Positions 10,722 to 21,906 of a stretch of 64,000 nucleotides of DNA are shown here, one piece after another; the first letter of the stretch is position 1, and every line of letters begins with the position of its first letter. This DNA is from Pegea sp. RAD2-039 (taxonomy: Eukaryota; Chordata; Thaliacea; Salpida; Salpidae). The notes beneath the pieces are model-generated. The model saw only the letters and a program-made list of their open reading frames with translations. It ran no database searches and was not told where the DNA came from. Where the stretch lies: the NCBI GenBank assembly GCA_034620365.1, contig JAQGEQ010000081.1, positions 124,001 to 188,000 of the forward strand, written 5' to 3'. The position numbers were made by a program, and so were the translations under genes.

Positions 10722-11088
10722 AGTTTAAAGTTTTGAAGAATTGCAACATAATAGCTTGATATCATCTGCATACACAAACACTCTGACTTCATCTACTACT
10801 ACTAGTCCTGAACTACAGAACCCTGAGGAACACCCCTAGTGATTTGACTAGAAGTAGATAAAGATCTTTCTACACGAGCTTGTTGAGTTCTAGCTGAAAA
10901 GTAATCTTCAATCCACTGTAAGATAAGATATTGATTTTTAAGTTTTTCAATACAGTAACAAACTTAGTGTGTGAGACAGAATCAAACGCTTTTGCAAAAT
11001 CGAGGTATTAGAGGTCACAGGCAGTATTACTTTCGTAATGGGCTGTATGCTCAAAAGTAGGAATTGTAAGATTAGTTTTGCTTGTCAT
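10722..11088 (-). pseudogene. Decayed LINE reverse transcriptase fragment, copy A
   Basis: This is homologous to the open fragment at 58671-59075. About 45-50 bases are missing around 10800, within the stretch between the YADD box and the GVPQGS box, and further indels and substitutions break the frame. The remnant of GVPQGS lies near 10810-10850 and the DLIYLDFAKAFDS region near 10980-11020. It sits at the same place in the duplicated unit, so the element inserted before the duplication. Confidence 0.75.
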
Positions 11089-11388
11089 AAATCATTTAAA
11101 TAGGCACTAACTAAAGTTTCTTTTTTTTTGTTATAATTTGACAATAAACAATTGAAGTTTTAGTTAAGTATTGTGTAACAATACTGTTACGCTATGAATG
11201 TTTTGATTTTATATTAATCTTATAAACAAATTGTCGACTACTTTTAATAGGTAATTGTCATTATTTAACTTCCTATTTGACCCGCTTCTGTTGCAAATAA
11301 GTTACTTTTTACAACAAGCCCGGTACTTACATGAGCTCAACATAAATCACATAATTGTCCAGTTTTCTTTGAAATGTATAACATTATA

Positions 11389-11855
11389 TGTTTTATTACT
11401 ACATATTACACTTCTTAATACTAAATATTTACTTCTTAACTTCACAGTTGATTGAAAATTCGCTTCACACTACTTTTATGATGATAAATAAAATCCTCCA
11501 TTTCTAACCAAAAAATATATTGTGTTAACTTACTTACTTTGTAAAATTATATCTTATCATAGTCTAATGAACAACTTAAGGATCAAAAATTGTTTCTCTA
11601 ACACGCTTTCAAAAGCAATTTCTCAAAATTATTCTAAAAGTTCCGGTACTAAAATTGAAGGAACTAACCACATATCTTTAAAGAAAGTTATCTTCAGAAT
11701 CGTTGAAAAATAACTTGAATTAATTTTTTTAAGCAGTTTATTTAAATTGGCGTTTTAGGAATAACGATATTTATTTTTTGAAAAGTTATTCACGAAGAAT
11801 TTTAATTAAGTTTGACTGTTATTCGTACTTTCATGACAAAATAGATGTGTTTTGA
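11389..11855. repeat. 3' flank of zinc-finger unit
   Basis: From about 11499 this matches 15898-16258, the equivalent flank of the next zinc-finger gene. Shared stretches include CTTACTTACTTTGTAAAATT and GATCAAAAATTGTTTCTCTA. Related copies without a zinc-finger gene occur near 25565-25650 and 38505-38640. A 63-codon open frame at 11522-11713 is not kept in those copies, so I do not call it a gene. Confidence 0.65.
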
Positions 11856-12404
11856 TTAAAATTGTGCAAATGATCTATTGAACAGATTTAATAAAGTGAG
11901 TTCTTTCATGATGATTAACAGTTGACTTCTGAGAAAATCGTTTTCACACACCTCACACTGGAATGGCTTTTCACCGGTGTGAGTTCTTTCATGAATACCA
12001 ATAGTTGACTTCTGAGAAAATATTTTTCCACATACATCACACTGGAATGGCTTTTCACCAGTGTGAGTTCTTTCATGATTAGCAAGAAATGATTTTCGAG
12101 AAAAATATTGAAGGCATATCATACACTGGAAGGGCTTTTCACCAGTATGAATTCTTTCATGAGACTTCAGGTTTGACTTCAACTTAAACCTTTTCTCACA
12201 TACAAGACATTCAAACTTAGCCTCTGCATTACCATGAGAGGATAGTTTTTTCTTATCAGTTTCCTCGTCTTCTCGCTTAGTTTGCAAATTATGCTGGTCA
12301 GTAGTCTTCATACGATACCACATCAGTCTCTGTTTAGGATATTCAACATTAAAGTTTGATGATTTTCTTTCCTGGTTAATTGCATTGTTTTGTCTCTCAT
12401 CCAT
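11856..12404 (-). CDS. C2H2 zinc-finger protein with three intact fingers and a frameshifted fourth
   Basis: This is a 182-codon frame. The leader starts MDERQNNAINQERKSSN and contains VEYPKQRLMWYRMKTTDQ. Fingers follow from about residue 65: CLVC..HERIH, CMIC..HERTH and CDVC..HERTH, joined by TGEKPFQC linkers typical of DNA-binding arrays. The fourth begins CEVC and then reads ENDFLRSQLLIIMKELT. Compared with the gene at 16274-17221, one C is missing in the run at about 11942-11946 (TTTTCACAC versus TTTTCCACAC), which shifts the last finger out of frame and removes its histidines. The product is probably nuclear and DNA-binding with three fingers; its target is unknown. The gene lies at the end of the cullin-3 unit, and its flanks match those of the gene at 16274. 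Confidence 0.85.
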   Translation of the reverse strand: MDERQNNAINQERKSSNFNVEYPKQRLMWYRMKTTDQHNLQTKREDEETDKKKLSSHGNAEAKFECLVCEKRFKLKSNLKSHERIHTGEKPFQCMICLQYFSRKSFLANHERTHTGEKPFQCDVCGKIFSQKSTIGIHERTHTGEKPFQCEVCENDFLRSQLLIIMKELTLLNLFNRSFAQF

Positions 12405-13680
12405 ATTAAAGAAAAAGTAAACTTTATAAAATCCCTAGGTTATTTAAAGAGGAAAACTAAAAGTTGTTAATAAACAATAATGAACAAAATTTATTTGAAA
12501 GTTCTAAAACTATTAAATTTAAAAACAGTTGAATCCATTAGTAGGCTTATTCTATAATTGTTTTTTTTTAAACAATTTGTTGCAAGTTTGTAAAATTATT
12601 TTAAAAACAACAATAAAAAATATCTTGTAAGCATTTTACTAAATAGTTAAACATTAAGTTTAACAACCTCTGTTGTTGAAGACAGACAAAATAATGTTAT
12701 AAATTTCTTTTATATACTTTATTAAATTATGCTATTTGCCACAGTTTATTATCAAATTGTATTTAGGAAAATTATATCTGTTTAAAAATGACTTACCAGT
12801 ATAAGAAGTCAAATGAAGGATAGCTAGTTTAACGTAAGGTCAACAGCGACAACTAGCGACTGTTTAAGTTCTCAAATAACTTGACAAAAATTTTTGAAAC
12901 AAAAGTTATTAAACTAAAGTGACAACAACCAACTCGTTTTGTTTTGTTGTTAACAAACATTTGTATGGAAAATCGAATCAATATAAGCTAGCAGATGATT
13001 TGCTGCCATGTATTGTTAAATGTTTGCGATTAAAATAATTTTCCACACGCAATAGGTATATCAGTTGGCTAACTTCTTTAATAAATTGTTTTAAATTTAA
13101 TATGTAGACTTACGATAACATAAGAAATTAAACAATTTTAGTTTACATAGATGATATTATACATGATTTATGTTAGCAAATTTAGCATTGTAATTTATTA
13201 ACAAGATTTAATTAACTTTTCAGTAATACAATTGTCAGTACAAAAGTAAGCAGCAACTGTAAAGCAGCAACTTTTGTTTGTTTTAATTTTGATTTTTCAG
13301 AATAAGAAATTAAATAAAAGAAAGGCTAAAATAAAATGCCAACAGCGTAAGCTAGCGGATGTTGTGAATTACAAATAATTTGTTTGATATTATAGATATA
13401 AAATAAATTTAACTAAGCCAAATACAAACAATTCGTTTGTTTAAAACTATTATGTTGACTTATTTCAGTACAATATTTATGGGGTTAAAGCAATTGAAAG
13501 TTGATTTTGCCAAAAGCAGAAAATATATGTTTTTAACTTTAATTTTTCTTTCACTTAATATCGAAATAAAAAATCTATTTGATTGGAGAACAAAAATTTG
13601 TTTTTGGTAATAGAAATAATTAATCGAAAATTGACATTTATAGCTGTTATCTAATTTGGCTTATGTATCAACTACTAGTG
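12405..13680. repeat. Zinc-finger upstream flank and ~500-bp dimer repeat
   Basis: About 250 bases resemble the upstream flanks at 152 and 17222. From about 12660 the sequence matches 940-1960 and 39600-40560, with the paired motifs at 12841-12864 and 13340-13365. No gene is visible. Confidence 0.7.
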
Positions 13681-15897
13681 TTTGTCTTGCATATGGCTTC
13701 CTCATATAATAATCAAACGCAAAAAATAGGTTAATATCATTCTTAAAAGAAATTAGATCATATTTGATTTTTTAAAGCTTAGATTAACTCTCTATAGGAT
13801 GTTTTTAAAAAGAAAATCAACTTTGTAAAAGTAAATAGAGATTAAGAACTGAAATAATAATTACTTAGTAGCGTTTGTTTTAGATTATAAGTAGCTTATC
13901 TGTAAAAAGTAAAGATTTTAAAATTGCAACCCACAAACATTAGATTAGAATGCAATAATATATAACAGGAGTATAACGGTGAAAGAGATTAATTTGAAGT
14001 TCTCCATGTGTTTACTACTATTTTGAAGTTGAATAAGTTTCAACTTATAAATTATATCCATAATAGAACTATAGAAAGTAAAACTATACAAAACATATTA
14101 AGCTACAGAACACTTAACGTTCCTTAAGATATCACCTGTAATCACTAATAATATTGATAATGATAAGAAAATACAATAATAATAGCATAAATACTCAGCG
14201 AATATTTAAAGGGCTGATTTGCTTCTCTATATAAAGGTTTGCTAATAACAAAACCAAGCGCGTTGGCTTTTGGTTTAGTTTAATTAATTTTGGTTCTTAA
14301 AAATCAAACAAATTATTTGTAAATCAGGATATCCGCAAGATGTCATTGCAGGTACTTTATTTTATCTTTTTTATTATTGGTTGTAATATCAGTTTAATTA
14401 ATTTTGTTTCATAAAAATCTGTCGAACTATTTGTAAACTTGAACAGTCGATAGTTGTCGCTGTTAACCATACGTTAAATTTTTTATCTTTTATTTGACTT
14501 CTTAAACTGAGAAATCATTTCAAAACAAAAAAACTTTTCTTAAATACAATTTGATTTGAAAATGTGGCACTAGCCATTAGAGAATTGTACCTTTAGTTAA
14601 ATTAAATTCTACAAACTTTATTCTTTTTTTAAAGTTTAAACATAAATTCAAATATTTTTATCGATTTCTTTTCTATAAACTGTTTCTAACATGTTTATAG
14701 TCATGAAAAATATTTGAAATAATGGTTTACAAACAAGTAAAATTAATTGTACCATGAGTTATCATCAATCATTATTTTTTCGAAGAAGGTGGTACATTAA
14801 ATTTATTCTTTAAAAAGATTCTATGCTCGCAGATATATCAAATAAATAAATCAATCAAAATAAAATATCTATGGTTTTATTGATAAAATATATTTTAGTT
14901 GCTGTAAAAACTTGAAGTAACAAATCTTTATCAAATGTAACAGAGTAATTGTATGAATTTCGCTTGAAAAAATTTTAATCGATGATTTGAAAATTAAGTT
15001 AACTAAGTTTTTGAAGATTTTAGAAGTAACGATTAGAGAATTATACACAAACTTAGAAAAAAATTTCTGTTCTATAGCGTTTCTGTTCAGAAAGCAAGCA
15101 ATAAAATTTTATTCAAAAAACTTTGTAAGTATCAATCAAAAATATTTTGTGTTTTCATAATATGTAATGGTAAAATTAAAGTTACAAAACATGTTTTCGG
15201 CTTTTAGCGAAATCAATTTTATTTGTATTCACCCCACAAACATAAAATTGAAAAAAGTTAATATATCAATTTTAATTTTCAATGAAAACTAAGGCTATTT
15301 TTCGGAAATTTGTTTAAGTACTCTTGTTTAAATTGAAAACTGAATTATTCAGTTGTATAAAGAATCCTACCAAATAAACTTTCTCAAATTACTTTGATGA
15401 ACGTCTGTTAAATATTTTTGCTATGAATGCCATACCTGATATAATTTTAGGTTTGTTTTTTCCGACAACTCTAATTACCGAGAAGTGAAATTATTTTCTT
15501 CTTTTAAATTTGTTCTTATATATATATTCCTAATTGTGCTAAAATGGGAAGACAAACAAAATGTTGAATTCAAGATGTATTTTATTTTTTAAATGAATGT
15601 TATTTTTAAGATTTGTTAATAAAATTGTTAAAAAATTGATGAATTACGGAACTTAAGTTTAAAATTTTAATAACTTAAAAAATAAAATGTTTAAAAGTTT
15701 ATCTCTCAAAAATAAATAATTGAACGGCTTGATAGTTTTCCATCAACACAAAATTTGTTTAAATACTTTTCTGATTTTTGCAAAATTTTTCATATCTTTC
15801 TTGACTTAGGTAGACCTCCGTAACGAGGCTGGTAATTTCTAGATTTGATATCGGTGAGATTTGATCATCTTATATTAGTTTTTTTTATGTATCTCTA
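13681..15897. other. AT-rich intergenic region with small repeats
   Basis: No protein family is recognisable on either strand. Short stretches near 13680-13930 resemble 19500-19745 and 46080-46320. A TATA-like box and a mini-exon candidate at 14228-14351 are listed separately. The remainder is low-complexity AT-rich DNA. Confidence 0.5.
14228..14351 (+). promoter_or_regulatory. TATA-like box with possible four-codon first exon
   Basis: TATATAAAG at 14228-14236 is followed about 100 bases later by AAG-ATG-TCA-TTG-CAG directly before GTACTT, a start codon in fair context ending at a donor-like site at 14352. GC-richer bases (CCAAGCGCGTTGG) lie between. No downstream exon was identified, and TATA-like words are common at this base composition. 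Confidence 0.2.
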
Positions 15898-16273
15898 TTA
15901 CTAACCAAAAAATGTATTGTGTTAACTTACTTACTTTGTAAAATTTTATTTTATCATAGTCTAATCAACAACCTAAGGATCAAAAATTGTTTCTCTAACA
16001 CGCTGTCAAAAGTATTTTTAAAAATTCTTTTAAAAGTTCAGGAGCTAAAAGTGAAGGAAATAAACAAATATCTTTAAAGAAAGTAATCTTCAGAATCGTT
16101 GAAAAATAATTTAAATAAAATAGTTAAAGCATTTAATTTAAATTGGAGTTTTAGGAACAAAAATATTTATTTTTGGAAAAGTTATTCACGAAAAATATTA
16201 ATCAAGTTTGACTCTTATACGTACTTTCATGACAAAATAGATGTATTTTGATTAAAATTATGCAAATGATCTA
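15898..16273. repeat. 3' flank of zinc-finger unit (second copy)
   Basis: Homologous to 11499-11855 through most of its length and in the same orientation. No coding frame is shared between the two copies. Confidence 0.65.
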
Positions 16274-17221
16274 TCAAACAAATTTGACAAAGTGAGTTTT
16301 TTCATGACGATTAACAGTTGACTTCTGAAAAAATCGTTTTCCACACACCTCACACTGGAATGGCTTTTCACCAGTGTGAGTTCTTTCATGAATACCAATA
16401 GTTGACTTCCGAGAAAATCTTTTTCTACATACATCACACTGGAATGGCCTTTCACCAGTGTGAGTTCTTTCATGGCTATCCTTGATTGACTTCCGAGAAA
16501 ATCTTTTTCTACATACATCACACTGGAATGGCCTTTCACCAGTGTGAGTTCTTTCATGGCTATCCTTGATTGACTTCCGAGAAAATCTTTTTCTACACAC
16601 ATCACACTGGAAAGGCCTTTCACCGGTGTGAGTTCTTTCATGGCTATCCTTGATTGACTTCCGAGAAAATCTTTTTCTACACACATCACACTGGAAAGGC
16701 CTTTCACCGGTGTGAGTTCTTACATGATTAGCAAGAGATGATTTTCGAGAAAAATATCGAAGGCATATAACACACTGGAAAGGCCTTTCACCGGTGTGGG
16801 TTCTTTCATGACTAGCAAGATATGATTTTCGAGAAAAATATCGAAGGCATATAATACACTGGAAGGGTTTTTCACCGGTGTGAGTTCTTTCATGCCTATT
16901 AAGAGTTGACTTATGAGAAAAGCATCGCAAACAAACAGCACACTGGAAGGGTTTTTCACCAGTGTGAATTCTTTCATGAGACTTCAGGTTTGACTTCAAC
17001 TTAAATCTTTTCTCACATACAAGACATTCAAACTTAGCCTCTGCACTACCATGAGAGGATAGTTTTTTCTTATCAGTTCCCTTGTCTTCTCGCTTAGTTT
17101 GGAAATTAGATTTTTCAGTAGTCTTCTTACGATACCACATCAATCTCTGTTTAGGATATTCAACATTTAAATTTGATGATTTTATTTCCTGGTTAATTGC
17201 ATTGTTTTGTCTTTCATCCAT
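16274..17221 (-). CDS. C2H2 zinc-finger protein with nine fingers
   Basis: This is a 315-codon frame and the most complete member of the local family. The leader (residues 1 to about 68) starts MDERQNNAINQEIKSSN and contains VEYPKQRLMWYRKKTTEK. Nine C2H2 fingers follow with TGEKP or TGERP linkers: CLVC, CAVC, CIIC, CVIC, three copies of CDVCRKRFSRKSIKDSHERTH, CDVC..STIGIH, and CEVCGKRFFQKSTVNRHEKTH. The last finger is intact and the protein ends five residues later (FVKFV). Such arrays bind DNA in tandem triplets. Fingers 5 to 7 share the same contact residues, suggesting recognition of a repeated triplet; that is inference. No KRAB, SCAN, ZAD or BTB domain is seen. The gene is unspliced and arranged like the one at 11856. 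Confidence 0.92.
   Translation of the reverse strand: MDERQNNAINQEIKSSNLNVEYPKQRLMWYRKKTTEKSNFQTKREDKGTDKKKLSSHGSAEAKFECLVCEKRFKLKSNLKSHERIHTGEKPFQCAVCLRCFSHKSTLNRHERTHTGEKPFQCIICLRYFSRKSYLASHERTHTGERPFQCVICLRYFSRKSSLANHVRTHTGERPFQCDVCRKRFSRKSIKDSHERTHTGERPFQCDVCRKRFSRKSIKDSHERTHTGERPFQCDVCRKRFSRKSIKDSHERTHTGERPFQCDVCRKRFSRKSTIGIHERTHTGEKPFQCEVCGKRFFQKSTVNRHEKTHFVKFV
16465..16716 (-). repeat. 84-bp tandem repeat within the nine-finger gene (about three units)
   Basis: Three adjacent 84-base units encode the same finger and linker (key residues CDVC..R..S..KDSH). They differ at only a few bases, for example ACATACATC versus ACACACATC. Such near identity points to recent in-frame expansion by unequal exchange; boundaries are approximate. 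Confidence 0.85.
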
Positions 17222-19103
17222 ATTAAAGAAAACGTAAACTTTTTAAAATCCCTATGTTCTTTTAAGAGGAAAACTGAAAGCTGTTCCAATGAACTAATGA
17301 GCTAATATTAATAATCATGAACTAATGATTAAAACTTATTTAATGTTTTAAAACTATCAAATTTAATAACAGTCGAATACATAAGTAGGCTTATTCTTTA
17401 ATTGTTATTATTTTTAACATTATGTTGCATATTTGTAAAATTATTTTAAGAACAACAATAAAAAAATCTTGTAAGCATTTTACTAAACATTTAAATATTA
17501 ATAGGCGGATAGCAAACAAATCTAAACTTTAAAACTAAAGCAAAGTAAAACACAAATTGAAGAACTGTAAAATATAGTTTGCACTCTCTTTTTTGACAAA
17601 AAGAATATTTTCATAGCATTTTCAATAATGACAGCGAAAAAAACATTTCTTGTATATTTCTATGTATTTAATGTTAATATTTTTAATATTATATAATTTG
17701 TAAACAATATTTACTAAATTAATATATTAATAGGTTTACACTTTAACTAAATTATGTTGAAAATAATTTCCATTTTTCGCAGTTCACAAAAAATATTCGA
17801 CGAAAAATTTAGAATGAAATAAAAATAATATAATATTTTAATAATATAGATCTTCAACAACTTCCAGTGTTTGTAGCTTGATATGTTCGCTTATGTTTCT
17901 ACTTTTATTAGAAAAACTTTTTATTTAATTGATAAGTTGAAACTTGTTCTACTTCAAAATAATAATTAATGAAAATTTTAACAATAACACCTGAATTTCT
18001 CGTTATACTCATCTTATATATTATTGCATTTTAATTTAAGGTTTATGAGTTAAAATTTTAAAATGTTTACTTACTGCAAATTTTTGTAAATCTTTTAATT
18101 TTGAAATTATGCAATTTTTGCAAGATATTACTATTCATAAATTCCTTATCTTTCTTACTACAGTCCTACTAATTTTATGTTTTAGTTGCATTGTGAAATT
18201 TAAAAAAACTTTTCTATAAACTAAACTTGTTATTAAACCAACTAATTTTGGAAAACTGTCTTGTTTGTTTTATATGCAATGTTTTTATAGATTTTAATCT
18301 CGTCAATTGATATTTTTCATTTTTAAGAAAAATAACTTCTCTAAGTAACAATTTATTTATGTTTAAAATTATCTATAGCAAAAATGTCCTTAAAAAATGC
18401 TTAAAAGTTTAAATAAATTCGAAATTTAAGGGAAACAAAAAACGTGAAAAACAATAAAATGTATAAATAAATTCTATCTGCATTTTCTTTTCTAAGTCGA
18501 TTTTTTAATAGTAGATAGAGATTAAGATCTACAAAAAAATTAATTTATTTGGGTTTGTTTTAGATTATAGGTAGGTATTTAATATTTTGAAGCATACAAT
18601 ATCGTAATTATTCGATTTTACGTTTTTCTAAATAAAATAAAAATAAATAAGTTTAATATAAATACATAATCTTCTTCATGAAATTTAATGACAGAAGATG
18701 TTCATGACAACTGTAAAAAGATTATTAATTTGTTTTAGATGCTTTACTGAAATTTGTTCAAGTATATCTTTTACTTGTCATTTTTAAACAAGATTTAATT
18801 TATTTGTCAGTAATACGATTGTCACTACAGAATTAAGCAGTTAAACAGTCTAAAATCGATTCTATAAGAGTTAAGTGCAACAGTTTAATATCGAATCGTA
18901 CTTAACAATATTACCATTGGTTTAAAATAGTTTTTCAGAATGAGAAATAAAAAAAAATGTTAAAATAAAGTACCAACAGCGACAGCTAGCGGATGTTGTG
19001 ATTTACAAATAACTTGTTTGATTTTTAAGAAACAAAAAAAAGATAAACGAAGCCAAAAACAAACAAGTTGCTTTAATTTAATATCACCGAACATTTGTAT
19101 AAG
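17222..19103. repeat. Dispersed repeats upstream of the nine-finger gene
   Basis: Up to about 17620 this resembles the flank at 152-540. The part from about 17760 to 18560 matches 29360-30130 and, in shorter form, 37740-38200 and 61490-61800 (shared words include GCTTGATATGTTCG). A ~500-bp monomer with motif at 18974-18998 follows. No gene is seen. Confidence 0.65.
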
Positions 19104-21906
19104 AAATCAAATCAGCCCTTAAATTATATGCTGATACTTAATGTTAAATTAAAGCAATTAAAATAATTTTCCACACGTACTAGATGTGAACTTTAGCTTA
19201 TTTTTTTAAGAGTTTTTTTTTTATTTTAAAATACACATTTAGTCAGCAAAATATAAATTTTAAAAAAGTTAGTAAGTAAAAAAAAGCTGAAATTAGTCAA
19301 GGGCATTGACTTCTGAAAAATTAATTTATAACGATTGCGCAGCCTTACCACCAGTTTACACCACAAACAGTAGATTTTAAGAAGTTTGTATAGAGGTATC
19401 GACTGAGTGAAAGAGATAAGGTACAATTGTGCATTTCAATTGAAGTCTTAAACATTTCAATAATTTGAAGTTGAATGAATTTCAACAAACTTTGATCAAT
19501 GTTACCAAGCAGTGTATCAACTACTACCTTTTAATTTGCATATGGTTTCCTCGTATAATTGTTAAATATAAAAAATAGGTTATTTTCATTCATATAAGAA
19601 ATTAGACCCTATTTGACGTTTTAAAGTTTAGATTAACTCTCTTTAGGATTTCTTTAAACAGAAAGTCGATTTTGTAATAGTAAATAGAGATTAAGATCTG
19701 TAAAAAGAATTAACTTATTAGCGTTTGTTATGATTATAAGTAGCTTGCTCAGCTGTTTTGAAATTTGTATTATTAGTATATATATTATTAGATGATATTT
19801 TAGATGAAATTGCTTGTTTCTAAGTTTAAAATGATTATTATTTAGGTTTAATTTTCCATGACACTATCTACTTTTTTCAGAATTTACTTAGACTAATTGT
19901 TATTAATAACAATTTGTATGACAATTAATTTTTTTATTATTAGAAATCTATTCTTTTCATAAAAATCCTTCAAAATTACTATTTGTTATTTAATTGTCTA
20001 AAAAGAATTCATAAAATAATCAAAACTTTCTCATCTTCTCCAACAAATGAGCTTTATTGTTAATTATGTTTGTTGTGATTAACATTACTTAGACGTAGTA
20101 GTTAATCAAAATGTAAATCATGTTTAAATAGAAACATCAACTTAGTATTTATAAAATTTCTATATATTCTGCATTAATTAAATTTATTTAGCATAAAATA
20201 GAGAGGAATTTATTTATGATTCGAATTTCATTTCTGGAAAAGAACTTTTAAACTTTTGTTTTTAGAAAAAATTAGATTGTGTATAAATATACATAAAATA
20301 AATAAACTTGATTAAAAATTTAGTTAAAGTGTTTTTCGACTAAATAAAAATTATCTTGTAAGAATCACAAAGAATCAAATAATATCATAAAGTCTCATCT
20401 CTTGCTACATGTATGTTAAAAAGATGAACAAATACAACCACCGGAAAATAAAATATTCAGACATTTTTTACACTCACAGTATTTGTGAACCTAATTAGAA
20501 ACCGGCTTTAATAATAATTGATAATCAACAAAATCAACAATGTTTAGAATGTCTGTGTTTTTAAATTTAATTGAATATATCATTTTCAAAATGTTAGTAT
20601 TAGGAGAAGAGCTTTCTAAAACTGGTTTACATGGAAAATAAAATTCTTAAAACAAATTTTTAGAAATAAAGTTTCTTATTTATTCATTATATATTTTAAA
20701 ATAGAATTGTCATAATTGTAGATTGAAACAGAGAAAGGTAAATCTCATGAGAGTATAAGACAAAAATAAGTTTTATATAAATGACAAAATTATTTTTTTG
20801 ATATGTTTTGAATTATTTTCACTAAAAGTGCTTTGTACAGTTTTTATTTTATGAAATATTTTCCAAGGTTTTATTAATATTCTCGTCAACGCTTTGATTT
20901 CAAAAATCAGGTTTTTTGCAAAAGTTTAAATCTAATTTTAAGCAAATAATCAAAGTTTTCAATTGAACAATTTTACACAATGTATATTTATAGATGTTTG
21001 TTCGTTCAACTAAATTAAGTTGACGAAATAAGGAAATGCTGCAACGAATTATAATACTTATAGAAAGTTGTTCATATTATACAAAAGTAAATTTAATATA
21101 TAATAAATAGTTAAATATTGTAGAACAAATTTTAGAAAAGTTTCTGTAATTTCCCTATAATCATTTAGTTATCTAGGTTGGGTTTTTTTGCAAACTGTAA
21201 TTTTATGTCAAACAGTTTTAAGATGTTTTAAACAAAACAATAGGCATGTCGAAAACTTCGTTCTTATTTTTCAATGTACAAAACTTTATTCCTTAGCAGA
21301 AATTAAACAATGACGCCATTATATAATTTTTACAGGAATTAAGGATTTTATTAAAGATAAAGTCTTTTATCATAGTTCTTAGAGCTTTTAAATCGAAATT
21401 AGTATTTTTATTTGAAGTGTAATCAATTTAGTTTGATAATTTAAAAATTCTACTTTTGTTCGAAAATTTTTACTTATATTAATCAATAACAAACATTTAT
21501 AAAGACTTTTAAATGTAATAATTTACAACAGCAGCCATCTAATAACACAGTATCAGGTCCTTATTTTGTGTTTATTGGCCATTAAAATATAAATTATATC
21601 TGATTGAGCTTAGCAACTTTCTAGAACAAAATTTGAAGGTTAATTTTCTACGCAGATAATCATAGCACAAAAAATATTTAATGAATATAATTTTGTCAAC
21701 AGTTTTCCAATCTAACTTATTTTTGAAATCTAAATTATGTTTCTTACCATCGAAAATCAATTGAGGTTTTAACATGTAGCAGATTTATTCGCGTTTTTTT
21801 TGCAAACAGTATTTTTATTTCAAACAATTTTAAGATGTTGTAAAAAAAACAATAAGCTTGTCAAAAACTTCTTTCTTATTGTTTACTGTACAAAACTTAA
21901 TTCCTT
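19104..21906 (+). repeat. 2.8-kb direct duplication, first copy
   Basis: This stretch reads closely with 45678-48483 from AATCAAATCAGCCC to ACAAAACTTAATTCC, with scattered substitutions and small indels. Parts are also present in more diverged form at 25690-26480, 41330-42410, 52230-52910 and 61850-62540. Short open frames inside (for example 19226-19426 and 21572-21775) exist in both copies, but they are AT-rich and match no family, so I treat them as non-coding. Confidence 0.85.

Larger units (their letters stand above)
5040..11388 (+). repeat. Segmental duplication unit, copy A (cullin-3 unit)
   Basis: The segment from the words CACTGATAGTTG near 5040 to ATGTATAACATT near 11388 is repeated in the same orientation at 52913-59381. 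Its 5' part recurs at 63078-64000. Exons, introns and the AT-rich spacers all align, with few substitutions and small indels; the largest is an extra ~70 bases in the second copy near 54228. The unit holds a candidate promoter (6121-6313), the truncated cullin-3 gene and a reverse transcriptase remnant. Confidence 0.92.

Noticed and set aside
16258..16977. Long alternative minus-strand frames overlapping the nine-finger gene
   Set aside because: They repeat with the 84-base finger period and are out-of-frame readings of the finger array.
21572..21775. 67-codon minus-strand frame repeated at 48150-48353
   Set aside because: It is open in both copies of the 2.8-kb repeat, but both are recent duplicates and the more diverged copy at about 62350-62540 does not keep it. 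It has no family signature.
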